The notes under the pieces: generated by a model
Told to the model about the DNA's origin: nothing
The model's input: only the letters and a program-made list of their open reading frames with translations
Databases searched by the model: none
NCBI GenBank assembly: GCA_027057985.1
Contig: JALUTJ010000370.1
Location: 1 to 9,727 of the forward strand
Source: Chromatiales bacterium
GTDB taxonomy: Bacteria; Pseudomonadota; Gammaproteobacteria; UBA6429; Thiohalophilaceae
Reading direction: 5' to 3'
DNA length: 9,727 bases
Translations under genes and position numbers: made by a program
Shown here: positions 1 through 6,766 of the stretch, in pieces
Layout of the letters: every line of letters starts with the position of its first letter
Position numbering within the stretch: position 1 is the stretch's first letter

Positions 1-1092
1 GATAATCTGACGACCAGTGATTACATTCTAAACTACAATGCAGGTATCTATACTCTGATCAGAAAAAGCGATGAAAAAATTGTCGGTAAGTTTGATTCAT
101 TGCCACAACATGTAGAAAGTGAAGGCTTCACTATTGAGCTTAAACGAGGTACCGAGATTGCCAATGGTGACAGCTATATGATTCGTCCTACCCGGGGTGC
201 GGCCAGGGATTTCGGTGTAGCGATTAAACGTGCCAATGATATTGCTGCCGCAGCCCCGGTTCGAGTACGCCGTTCAGTTAATAATATGGGGGATGCAAAG
301 GCAGAACTTAAAAATATAGAAGATATCAATGCACCGAGCTTTCAGCTGGAAAAAGGAGTGTTGAGTCCCACCATTACGGTTCATTTTATCGATGAAAATA
401 CCATCGAGTTACTTGATGACAAGGGCAAGGTGATCGCTGCTCGCCAGCTTGCCAGTCAGAACAAAGATATTCCAGAAACAGAAGGAGTACAGGAAGGTAA
501 GGGTTCACCGGAGACACCACATATAGAGACAGAAGAAACCCGGCGTTCCACCACGGTAAGTTCTCTGCTAGAAGAAGATGATCATGATGCAGACAGTGAT
601 GGTGGGGGCGAGGATATCAATCCGATTGGTAGTCGTATTAACTATGATGCGGAAAAAGGTATCAACCTGTTCCCAACTCCAGAAGGTTTTACACCTGGTT
701 ATAATGTGCAGATATCGGGTAAGGCCAGGGCGGGTGATACTTTTGTTATCGAGTTTAACAAGGATGCCGTAGGGAATAATGTTAATGCTCTTGAGCTGGG
801 TGCACTGCAAAGCAAGCCGACGCTTGATAACGGTAATTCCAACTACAGCGAAGTGTATAGCCAGCTTGTTACTCGTGTTGGCAGTAAGACACATGAGCTG
901 GACGTTAATCGTGAAGCACAGAATATTCTCTATGGTCAGGCTAAGGCGCAACGAGAGGCGGTATCTGGTGTAAATATGGATGAAGAGGCGGCAAACCTGG
1001 TACGTTACCAGCAGGCTTATCAGGCTAATGCTCAGGTCATCGGTGCCGCAAATGAAATGTTTGATACTCTTATTGGTGTACTGAGAAGATAA
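1..1092 (+). CDS. flgK: Flagellar hook-associated protein 1 FlgK, 3' part (5' end outside window)
   Basis: FlgK (HAP1) is the exported junction protein between the hook and the filament. The reading frame is open from base 1 and runs 363 codons to TAA at 1090-1092. The TTG near base 100 lies inside the protein and is not its start; the N-terminal part is missing from the window. The C-terminus is diagnostic: NALELGALQS, then YSEVYSQLVTRVG, then NMDEEAANLVRYQQAYQANA and a final helix ending IGVLRR. This is the coiled-coil terminal domain shared by the axial proteins. Upstream are variable beta-rich outer-domain repeats, such as NAGIYTLIR and the GDSYMIRPTRGAA motif typical of long gammaproteobacterial FlgK. 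One odd feature is a very acidic, low-complexity loop encoded at about 460-615. The stop overlaps the flgL start by one base (TAATG), so the two are probably translationally coupled. Identity is firm. Confidence 0.94.
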   Translation, partial: DNLTTSDYILNYNAGIYTLIRKSDEKIVGKFDSLPQHVESEGFTIELKRGTEIANGDSYMIRPTRGAARDFGVAIKRANDIAAAAPVRVRRSVNNMGDAKAELKNIEDINAPSFQLEKGVLSPTITVHFIDENTIELLDDKGKVIAARQLASQNKDIPETEGVQEGKGSPETPHIETEETRRSTTVSSLLEEDDHDADSDGGGEDINPIGSRINYDAEKGINLFPTPEGFTPGYNVQISGKARAGDTFVIEFNKDAVGNNVNALELGALQSKPTLDNGNSNYSEVYSQLVTRVGSKTHELDVNREAQNILYGQAKAQREAVSGVNMDEEAANLVRYQQAYQANAQVIGAANEMFDTLIGVLRR

Positions 1093-2330
1093 TGACACGC
1101 ATATCAACATCACAGATGCAGACTAATGCGGTTAACTCCATGCTCAAGCAGCATGAAAAGTTAAGTCGCACGCAACAGCAGGTGGCAACGGGTAAAAAGA
1201 TATTCAAACCCTCTGAAAACCCGGTTGCTGCTGCGCGTGTAGTTAATCTCAAGGATACCCTGGCTGCAATCGATCAGTTCCAGTCCAATGTTGATGCTGC
1301 AAGGGCTCGTATCACCCTGTCGGAAGGGGTGTTGCAGAACGTGGTTGAATCTCTTCACCGCGTGCGTGAGCTTGCGGTACAGGCCAATAATGATTCACAG
1401 AATGAAAGTACCCGCGCCTTTATCGCGGCCGAGGTAGAGCAGATACAGGATGCGCTTTTAAACCTGGCCAATACTACGGACAGTAATAATGAATATCTTT
1501 ATTCCGGCGGACTGAGTCGATATAAACCATTTTCTCGTAACGAGGCCGGTGGCTTTGAGTACAATGGTGATGAAAGTCATCGTGAAATTCAGATCAGCCG
1601 CACCCGTCGTATTGCAGTTGATGATCCGGGGTCGGAAGTTTTTCTTGAAATTAAAAATGGCAATGGTGTTTTTGCCGTTTTTGATTCAAAGGATAATAAG
1701 GGTAATGGCGTCATTGATCCGGGGCAGGCTTCCGGCGATTATATTCCGGATACCTATGCCATCGTTATCGATCAGAGTTATGAAAACTATGCCGATGAGA
1801 GTCGGGGTGGTGAAATCCCTGTTACCTATAGCGTGGTCAATTCAAAAGGTGAAATTCTTAAAGCTGGCGTTCCGTTCCAGTCAGGCAAGGAAATCGAATT
1901 TAATGGTGTGCATACCTCAATTAAGGGTGAGGTTGCCGATGGCGATGTCTTTATCGTTCGTCCCAGTCAGCACCAGGATATGTTTACCACGCTGGAAAAC
2001 CTGATCCAGGCACTGAAATCGAAAACACCGGGCGAAAATGACAAGGTGGCGTTCCATAATGCCATGAGCCGTTCCCTGTCTGATCTTAACCAGGCGCTGG
2101 ATAATGTACTTGAGGTTCGGGGTAATATTGGCGCACGTCTTAATGCCCTGGATAGCCAGGAAATCATTAATGATGCCTACCGAATTCAGATTCGGGAAAT
2201 TCTTTCCAATGTCGAAGATCTTGATTTTGCAGAAGCGGTCAGTCGTCTCAACCTGGAACTGACCGGGCTGGAAGCCTCGCAAAAGGCCTTTACCCGGGTG
2301 CAGGATATTTCATTATTTAATTTTCTCTGA
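1092..2330 (+). CDS. flgL: Flagellar hook-associated protein 3 FlgL
   Basis: FlgL (HAP3) sits on FlgK and is the last junction ring before flagellin; it is exported by the flagellar type III apparatus. The 412-residue protein starts with the family's usual MTRIST. Its N-terminal flagellin-like helical domain spans about residues 1-140 and includes GKKIFKPSENPVAAARV, VRELAVQANN and NEYLYSGG. A variable outer domain spans about 145-295 and includes the GNGVIDPG loop common in proteobacterial FlgL. The C-terminal helices span about 300-412 and include RGNIGARLNALDSQ and FAEAVSRLNLELTGLEASQK. The length matches the longer FlgL proteins of polar-flagellated gammaproteobacteria. There is no strong Shine-Dalgarno sequence of its own; the ATG overlaps the flgK stop, so coupled translation is likely. 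No convincing terminator follows, only a 5-bp hairpin at 2354-2370 without a U-tract. Identity is firm. Confidence 0.95.
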   Translation: MTRISTSQMQTNAVNSMLKQHEKLSRTQQQVATGKKIFKPSENPVAAARVVNLKDTLAAIDQFQSNVDAARARITLSEGVLQNVVESLHRVRELAVQANNDSQNESTRAFIAAEVEQIQDALLNLANTTDSNNEYLYSGGLSRYKPFSRNEAGGFEYNGDESHREIQISRTRRIAVDDPGSEVFLEIKNGNGVFAVFDSKDNKGNGVIDPGQASGDYIPDTYAIVIDQSYENYADESRGGEIPVTYSVVNSKGEILKAGVPFQSGKEIEFNGVHTSIKGEVADGDVFIVRPSQHQDMFTTLENLIQALKSKTPGENDKVAFHNAMSRSLSDLNQALDNVLEVRGNIGARLNALDSQEIINDAYRIQIREILSNVEDLDFAEAVSRLNLELTGLEASQKAFTRVQDISLFNFL

Positions 2331-2353
2331 TTTTTCCACGATTATTTTTGCTA

Positions 2354-2369
2354 AGGCACAATGAATGCC
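2354..2369 (+). promoter_or_regulatory. Candidate sigma-54 promoter (-24/-12) upstream of fliC
   Basis: The sequence AGGCAC-AATGA-ATGC has the obligatory GG (2355-2356), ten bases, then GC (2367-2368). The -24 part matches GGCAC exactly; the -12 part has ATGC in place of TTGC. The predicted start is near 2380, which would give a leader of about 250 bases. Flagellin promoters using sigma-54 and a FleQ/FlrA activator are known, for example Vibrio flaA, and a FleQ homologue lies in this window. The AGGCA...TGCCT arms also form a small hairpin, so part of the match could be coincidence. Confidence 0.4.
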
Positions 2370-2494
2370 TCTGTGGCTCTCCGCACGCTCTTTGGTTTAA
2401 AAATTTTCAAATTTTTTCGGCCGATTTTTAATATTTATAATAAAAACAACAGGTTACAATATTTGTGATTCATGGTTTTTTCTCACTATTACCC

Positions 2495-2521
2495 TAAAGG
2501 AAAAAAATGCCCGGACGCTAG
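2495..2521 (+). promoter_or_regulatory. Candidate sigma-28 (FliA) promoter of fliC
   Basis: TAAA (2495-2498) is followed by exactly 15 bases and then GACGCTAG (2514-2521). This compares with the FliA consensus TAAA-N15-GCCGATAA: the -35 and spacing are perfect and the -10 matches 5 of 8, including C, G, T and A in the core. The predicted start is near 2528, about 105 bases before the flagellin ATG. Flagellin is the classic sigma-28 target, which raises the prior. A rival -10, GCCGATTT at 2420-2427, has a better octamer but only a poor AT-run -35 at an off spacing. Confidence 0.5.
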
Positions 2522-2531
2522 TGTTGATGGG

Positions 2532-2567
2532 AGCGGTAAATACAATCAGCTGAATTGTATATCCGCT
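2532..2567 (+). promoter_or_regulatory. Stem-loop in the fliC 5' leader
   Basis: AGCGG (2532-2536) pairs with CCGCT (2563-2567), and ATACAAT (2540-2546) pairs with ATTGTAT (2554-2560). They are separated by a small internal loop and closed by a 7-base loop, CAGCTGA. This gives 12 base pairs. If the sigma-28 start near 2528 is right, the hairpin begins within a few bases of the mRNA 5' end. The lack of a following U-tract argues against a terminator. mRNA stabilisation or a protein or RNA binding site is more likely; this is inference. Confidence 0.55.
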
Positions 2568-2632
2568 AAAAGTTAAGCCTCCCCTGGTACACCCTGGTGG
2601 TCCAGCGGGAATCAAGTTAAGGAGAGTGCGTC

Positions 2633-4096
2633 ATGCCTCAAGTCATTAACACCAATATCATGTCGCTGAATTCACAGCGTAACTTGAATACATCCCAGTC
2701 AGCATTGCAGACATCATTGCAACGTCTGTCTTCGGGTTTACGTATTAACAGTGCCAAGGATGATGCAGCAGGTCTGGCCATCTCTGAGCGTTTTACCTCT
2801 CAGATTCGTGGTTTGAACCAGGCGGTACGAAATGCCAATGATGGTATTTCACTGGCACAAACGGCTGAAGGTGCCTTATCTGAATCAGGTAATATCCTGC
2901 AACGGATTCGTGAGCTGGCGGTACAGTCTGCCAATGCAACGAACTCTGCATCGGATCGCCAGGCACTACAGGCTGAAGTAAGCCAGCTGGTTTCAGAACT
3001 GGATCGTATTGCATCTTCTACCGAGTTCAACGGTCAGAAATTACTGGATGGTACCTTTGGTACAGCCATCTTCCAGGTCGGTGCCAATGCCAACCAGACA
3101 ATCCAGGCCACCACGGCGAACTTCCGTACCAATAACTTTGGTAACTATCGTGTTGAAGGTGCGGGTTCTTCGGCTTCCACTGCCGCGCGTCTCGACGGTG
3201 AAAACCTGACGGTCACTGGTTCCCTGGGTGCAGAAACGATTACCATCGATCCCGGCAGCAGTGCCCGTGATGTGGCGGAAGCGGTTTCCAGTAAAGCAAA
3301 CAAAACCGGTGTTACCGCGTTTGCATTAACCGAAGATCTGGTAACGTTCGATCAGGCCGGTGCCTATGTTGTTAATATCAAGTCAGATAATGCAGAAGCT
3401 ACCAAGGTAGCCTTTACTATCAGTGGTACAGAAGGCAATGACGGTCTTGCCGGTGCCATTACCGCGTTCAATGACCTGGCTTCAAAAACCGGTGTTACCG
3501 CGCGTATCAGTGAAAATGGTGAAGGTATTATCCTGCGTAACTCAACCGGTAATAATATTACACTGACAGAAACAGCAGGTAACTCAAATGCTGGTACTCT
3601 TCGAGTAGGTGATGTTGCGATTTCTTCTGGACAGGGTAATGGTGACAATGCTGATGGTGACACTTCAGGACTGGATACTATTGTTATCACTGGTCAGGTT
3701 ACCTTCGATTCTGACAAGTCCTTCAGTGTCGTCGGTGATGCGGGTGAGACCGTGGTTAACCAGACCGAGGCCTCTCAGTTGAATGCAGTTGCCAATATGG
3801 ATGTTAGCTCGGTTGAAGGTGCTAACCTGGCCCTGGCTACCGTTGATGCTGCACTGAATACGGTAAGTAATCAGCGTGCAAAATTTGGTGCGATTCAGAG
3901 TCGTTTTGGTTCAACCATTGCGAACCTCTCTACCAACTCTGAAAACCTCAGTGCTGCACGTTCACGTATCCGTGATACTGACTTCGCGAAAGAAACTGCA
4001 GAGCTGACGCGTAATCAGATTCTGCAACAGGCTGGTACTGCTATGTTGGCGCAAGCCAATGTTGCACCTCAAAATGTACTGACTTTACTCCAGTAA
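2633..4096 (+). CDS. fliC: Flagellin, the filament subunit
   Basis: This is the major filament protein, exported through the hook and polymerised under the FliD cap. The 487-residue protein has the conserved N-terminal D0/D1 helices at about residues 1-175 ([38 protein letters not shown]) and the C-terminal D1/D0 helices at about 395-487, ending in NVLTLLQ. The D1 segment QRIRELAVQ (residues 90-98) corresponds to the region recognised by TLR5 in enteric flagellins. The middle, about 176-390, is the variable surface domain; it contains two modules resembling flagellin IN repeats around residues 190-235 and 248-302, each with KTGVTA. A strong AAGGAG lies eight bases before the ATG. It is the only flagellin gene in the window. 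The surface domain has few charged residues and several DG/ND-rich turns. Identity is certain; the symbol could equally be flaA in some naming schemes. Confidence 0.98.
   Translation: MPQVINTNIMSLNSQRNLNTSQSALQTSLQRLSSGLRINSAKDDAAGLAISERFTSQIRGLNQAVRNANDGISLAQTAEGALSESGNILQRIRELAVQSANATNSASDRQALQAEVSQLVSELDRIASSTEFNGQKLLDGTFGTAIFQVGANANQTIQATTANFRTNNFGNYRVEGAGSSASTAARLDGENLTVTGSLGAETITIDPGSSARDVAEAVSSKANKTGVTAFALTEDLVTFDQAGAYVVNIKSDNAEATKVAFTISGTEGNDGLAGAITAFNDLASKTGVTARISENGEGIILRNSTGNNITLTETAGNSNAGTLRVGDVAISSGQGNGDNADGDTSGLDTIVITGQVTFDSDKSFSVVGDAGETVVNQTEASQLNAVANMDVSSVEGANLALATVDAALNTVSNQRAKFGAIQSRFGSTIANLSTNSENLSAARSRIRDTDFAKETAELTRNQILQQAGTAMLAQANVAPQNVLTLLQ
3302..3502 (+). repeat. Direct repeat inside fliC variable domain (two 18-base copies, 183 bases apart)
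   Basis: AAAACCGGTGTTACCGCG occurs exactly at 3302-3319 and again at 3485-3502, in the same frame, both encoding KTGVTA. The flanking protein sequence is alike only in outline ([16 protein letters not shown] and [15 protein letters not shown]). This fits two diverged flagellin IN-type modules in tandem. The identical DNA in an otherwise diverged pair could reflect recent conversion or codon preference. Confidence 0.7.
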
Positions 4097-4110
4097 GGCC
4101 AGTGGCGTTG

Positions 4111-4138
4111 AAGACGACTTTTTTACAAGTCTTTCTTT
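4111..4138 (+). terminator. Weak hairpin after fliC, possible partial terminator
   Basis: GACTT (4116-4120) pairs with AAGTC (4127-4131) around a 6-base loop. An alternative pairing of AAGAC (4111-4115) with GTCTT (4129-4133) is also possible. The T-rich tail TTTCTTT follows. The stem is short and AT-rich, so complete termination is unlikely. It could lower read-through from very strong fliC transcription into flaG, or protect the 3' end of the fliC message. Confidence 0.3.
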
Positions 4139-4161
4139 AATAACCGATATGAGGTGACACT

Positions 4162-4557
4162 ATGGCGACTCAGTCTATTACCAATGTGGCTTTACTGGCG
4201 AGCTCTGTTGACAGCAGCCGCTCCAGTAATTCCACGGCAAAGGTGGCCGCACAGCGGCAAACCGTTGCCGTGGAGGAAACAGTGGTAGAGACTCAAGAAG
4301 TTGACGTCGAACTCTCCCAGGAAGCCCTGGAGAACGTAGTCAGCCAGTTAAATGCCTATGTGCAGAACACGCAACGGGATATCGACTTTAGTGTCGATGA
4401 CACAACCGGGCGTGTTATTGTCAAGGTAATCGATTCGGAAAGTGATGAGGTCATACGCCAGATACCCTCGGAAGAGATGCTGGCCATTTCTCGCCACTTG
4501 ATGGAAAGCCTGGAAAATGAACAACCCAAGGGTTTTCTTATCGAATTGAAGGCATAA
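4162..4557 (+). CDS. flaG: FlaG family flagellar protein
   Basis: The 131-residue protein has the FlaG domain at about residues 48-130. It contains the family signature DEVIRQIPSEEML (residues 95-107), preceded by the beta strands of FSVDDTTGRVIVKVID, and it ends in GFLIELKA. Residues 1-47 are a low-complexity, Ser/Thr/Val-rich leader, typical of the disordered FlaG N-terminus. In Pseudomonas, Vibrio and Campylobacter, flaG lies next to flagellin and its loss alters filament length; its biochemical role is poorly defined. GAGGTG (4151-4156) lies five bases before the ATG. The gene is 65 bases after fliC and 98 before fliD, so it probably shares the fliC transcript. Family assignment is secure; molecular function is not. 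Confidence 0.92.
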   Translation: MATQSITNVALLASSVDSSRSSNSTAKVAAQRQTVAVEETVVETQEVDVELSQEALENVVSQLNAYVQNTQRDIDFSVDDTTGRVIVKVIDSESDEVIRQIPSEEMLAISRHLMESLENEQPKGFLIELKA

Positions 4558-4558
4558 A

Positions 4559-4576
4559 TTGGTACTGAACTTGCAT
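4559..4576 (+). promoter_or_regulatory. Sigma-54 promoter of the fliD-fliS-fliT operon
   Basis: TTGGTAC (4559-4565), five bases, then TTGCAT (4571-4576). GG (4561-4562) and GC (4573-4574) are separated by exactly ten bases. Compared with TTGGCAC-N5-TTGCW there is one change (T for C) in the -24 box and none in the -12 box. The predicted start is near 4586, leaving a leader of about 70 bases before fliD. It sits two bases after the flaG stop. The fliD operon is sigma-54 and FleQ dependent in Pseudomonas, and the matching activator is encoded downstream here. Confidence 0.8.
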
Positions 4577-4583
4577 TCTTCAA

Positions 4584-4624
4584 TAATAAAGACCGGTTAT
4601 GGCGACATAGCCGGTCTCTTATTA
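4584..4624 (+). terminator. Strong hairpin between flaG and fliD
   Basis: GACCGGTTATG (4591-4601) pairs with CATAGCCGGTC (4606-4616) around a GCGA tetraloop, giving 11 pairs with one G-U. The stem extends outward by AT pairs (4584-4590 with 4617-4624) with one bulged C, to about 18 pairs. GNRA-type loops are very stable. The downstream tail TCTTATTAGTTTTG is T-rich but broken, so termination of the fliC-flaG transcript is plausible rather than certain. The hairpin also falls at the predicted 5' end of the fliD transcript, which suggests a second role. Confidence 0.65.
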
Positions 4625-4655
4625 GTTTTGAAACTGCTGGAGCAAAGGTCTATCG

Positions 4656-6734
4656 ATGCCAACGATTAATGCAACAAACTCGGGTTCAGGGCTGGATGTC
4701 CGAAATCTCGTCGATCAGCTTGTTGCTGCCGAAGGAGCACCAGTCAAGGCTCGTCTGGACAAGAAAGAAATCAAGGTTCAGGAAGGTCTCACTGCAATGG
4801 GGACATTCAAGGGCGCATTACTCGACTTTCAGGCATCACTCGCACCACTGCGTAAGGCCGACGCGTTTAAATCCATCAATGCAACTTCTTCAAATGAAGA
4901 CAAATTCACCGTTATCGCGGCAGATAACGCGGTACCGGGCACATATAATATCGAAATATCCCAGTTAGCCCAGTCTCAGAAACTGATTTCCAGACCGGTA
5001 TCCTCCGATCTCGATTCGATTGGCTCCGGGCAAATCACGATTGAATTTGGCGAAGTCAACGCCGATAACCACTTTATTCAGAACAACACGATTCCTGCAC
5101 AGATTATCGAGATAGATGAAAAAAATACGACCCTGCGGGGTATTCAGCAGGCAATCAACGAGGCCAATGCCGGCGTTAAAGCCAGTATTATCAATGATGG
5201 TTCGGGTTATCGCCTGGTACTCAATGCGGAAAAAACCGGGCTGCAAAACAGCATGCGCATTTCCATCAGTGATAACGATCAAAACAACAAAGATGAAGCA
5301 GGTCTCTCTATATTAGCCTATGATCCGGTAGCAGAACAGGCAGCTTCAGAAGAAAGCGCTGATAGCGAAAACCCGGCAGAAGAAGAAAACACATCGGTTC
5401 AGCCCAGCGGTAAAAATATGCAACAGGTGGCCGAGGCCAGAGATGCAATTTTTAGTGTCGATGGCATAACGATTTCAAACAGCAGTAATGAAATCCGGGA
5501 CAGTATCCCTGGTATAACTCTGACGCTGAAGAAAACAACAGAAGACGGTTTTGAAACCTTTAGCGTTGAAAAAGAAACCGCCGGCATCAGAACATCGATT
5601 CAATCATTTATTCAAAGTTATAATGATCTGGTTACAACCATTAATTCCCTGACCGGTTATGATCCTGAAACAGGCACTGCAGGACCGTTATCAGGTGATG
5701 CGGGTATTCGCGGTATCAGTGACCAGATACGCCGCCGGCTTGCAACGTCATTCAGTGGTATTAACAATAACCTGGTTTCACTGGCCGATATCGGAATAAC
5801 CAGCTCACGCGAGGGGATGCTGGAGCTGGATCAGGCAAAACTCGACAGAGCCCTGGAGCAACATGTCGATGAAATCGCGCATCTTTTTGCTGCGGCTGTT
5901 TCGGTGAGCGATCCCCGTATTCGCGTGAGCAGTGAAAGGGTTCCAGACGTCAACGGTATTTTTAATATCACGGTTCAGCAGATTCCTTCATCCGGCTTTT
6001 ACCAGGGACAGGCATCTACCAGTGCACAAGGCTTTCGTTTCGATACACCTGAAAAATTTTCCGTCAAGGTCGATGATGTCAGCAGCAGTGAAATCAGGTT
6101 GGCACCGGGGCAGTATGCAAGCGGACAGGAACTGGCTAATGCCCTGCAACAGGCCATTAACAGGGATTCGACACTGGCGGCAAAAGGTAAGTCGGTTACG
6201 GTTGACTTTATCAATAATAGCTTACGGATTACCTCGAGTAGTGTTGGTCTGGGCTCGGTGGTAAGCCTGTTATCGGCTTCAGCAAAACTGGCCGATCTTG
6301 CCGGGCTACAGGTGGCAGAAGGTAAGGCTGGCAGAAACCTGACAGCCACTGTCAATGGCTATGACCTGGTGGGAGAAGGTCGAAAGCTCAAACTTGAAGG
6401 TGAACTAAAAGGCATTGTCCTCGAGGTAGGCGGTACCGAAACCGGTAACCGGGGTAACCTCGTTGTTACCAATGGTATTGCCGCGATTCTTGATAATGCT
6501 ACCGAGGGCTTTCTTGAAAGTAATGGCCTCATTGATTCTCGTATCGAAGGCTATAACGAAAGAATAAAGAACATAAAGGAACAGCGAGAAGATCTGGTGA
6601 GGAAGCTTGAAACTTCCGAACAAAGATACCTAAAGAAATTTTCAAATCTGGACGCTATGTTAGGTAAGATGAGATCAACCAGTAATTTCCTGGAAGAAAA
6701 ACTCTCAGCTTTACCAGGCGCGGCGAAAAAGTGA
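4656..6734 (+). CDS. fliD: Flagellar filament capping protein FliD (HAP2)
   Basis: FliD forms the cap at the filament tip and guides insertion of flagellin subunits outside the cell. The 692-residue protein has the FliD N-terminal domain at about residues 1-110 (SGLDVRNLVDQLVAAEGAPV, DAFKSINATSSN, PGTYNIEISQLAQSQKL). Beta-rich outer domains follow, with a core at about 258-300 holding the family motif FSVDGITISNSSNEIRDSIPG. The C-terminal domain ends in a coiled coil at about 625-685. Residues about 415-605 are extra beta-rich sequence, as in the longer FliD proteins of Pseudomonas and Vibrio. Residues about 225-250 are an acidic Ser/Glu-rich linker. The start is supported by AAAGG (4644-4648), seven bases before the ATG, and by the canonical M-x-x-I N-terminus. 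It is the first gene of a fliD-fliS-fliT unit; fliS begins 32 bases after the stop. Identity is firm. Confidence 0.96.
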   Translation: MPTINATNSGSGLDVRNLVDQLVAAEGAPVKARLDKKEIKVQEGLTAMGTFKGALLDFQASLAPLRKADAFKSINATSSNEDKFTVIAADNAVPGTYNIEISQLAQSQKLISRPVSSDLDSIGSGQITIEFGEVNADNHFIQNNTIPAQIIEIDEKNTTLRGIQQAINEANAGVKASIINDGSGYRLVLNAEKTGLQNSMRISISDNDQNNKDEAGLSILAYDPVAEQAASEESADSENPAEEENTSVQPSGKNMQQVAEARDAIFSVDGITISNSSNEIRDSIPGITLTLKKTTEDGFETFSVEKETAGIRTSIQSFIQSYNDLVTTINSLTGYDPETGTAGPLSGDAGIRGISDQIRRRLATSFSGINNNLVSLADIGITSSREGMLELDQAKLDRALEQHVDEIAHLFAAAVSVSDPRIRVSSERVPDVNGIFNITVQQIPSSGFYQGQASTSAQGFRFDTPEKFSVKVDDVSSSEIRLAPGQYASGQELANALQQAINRDSTLAAKGKSVTVDFINNSLRITSSSVGLGSVVSLLSASAKLADLAGLQVAEGKAGRNLTATVNGYDLVGEGRKLKLEGELKGIVLEVGGTETGNRGNLVVTNGIAAILDNATEGFLESNGLIDSRIEGYNERIKNIKEQREDLVRKLETSEQRYLKKFSNLDAMLGKMRSTSNFLEEKLSALPGAAKK

Positions 6735-6766
6735 TATTAACTGAAAACAGAAGCCAGGAGTAAGTT

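Larger units (their letters stand above)
2331..2632 (+). other. Intergenic control region between flgL and fliC (302 bases)
   Basis: No gene is apparent here. The region holds, in order: a sigma-54-like element at 2354-2369; a second weaker GG-N10-GC element at 2375-2388; a very AT-rich stretch at about 2398-2460 that includes a perfect TATAAT at 2436-2441 without a good -35, and the palindrome TCGGCCGA at 2417-2424; a sigma-28-like element at 2495-2521; a hairpin at 2532-2567; a short direct repeat, CCCTGGTACA then CCCTGGTGGT, at 2582-2601; and the flagellin ribosome binding site AAGGAG at 2619-2624, eight bases before the ATG. The AT-rich block could act as an UP element or a bent activator region. 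The layout suits a highly expressed, separately controlled flagellin gene. Confidence 0.7.

Noticed and set aside
568..1113. A 181-codon open frame on the minus strand across the end of flgK
   Set aside because: It lies fully opposite well-conserved flgK and flgL sequence, its product resembles no known protein, and it is dominated by Ile, Leu, Ser and Thr as expected from an antisense shadow.
1683..1730. Possible calcium-binding loop in FlgL (DSKDNKGNGVID)
   Set aside because: GNGVIDPG is a common conserved loop in proteobacterial FlgL, and the acidic spacing does not fit an EF-hand.
2374..2389. Second GG-N10-GC element, TGGCTC with ACGC
   Set aside because: The spacing is right but the -12 box is poor (ACGC for TTGC) and the -24 box is weaker than that of the element at 2354.
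2417..2427. TCGGCCGA palindrome overlapping GCCGATTT as an alternative sigma-28 -10 box
   Set aside because: The only -35 candidates are AT runs at a spacing of 16 or 18 bases, and the AT-rich surroundings make such matches easy. The element at 2495-2521 has better -35 and spacing.
2507..2521. A four-codon mini-ORF (MPGR) with an AAAGGA ahead of it, in the fliC leader
   Set aside because: Its stop lies in the predicted sigma-28 -10 box, so it would only be transcribed from the upstream candidate promoter. A match this short is expected by chance.
2582..2605. CCCTGGT direct repeat and CTGG...CCAG inverted repeat before the fliC ribosome binding site
   Set aside because: The stem is four pairs with an internal loop and the repeat is seven bases; both are within what chance would give in a 300-base region.
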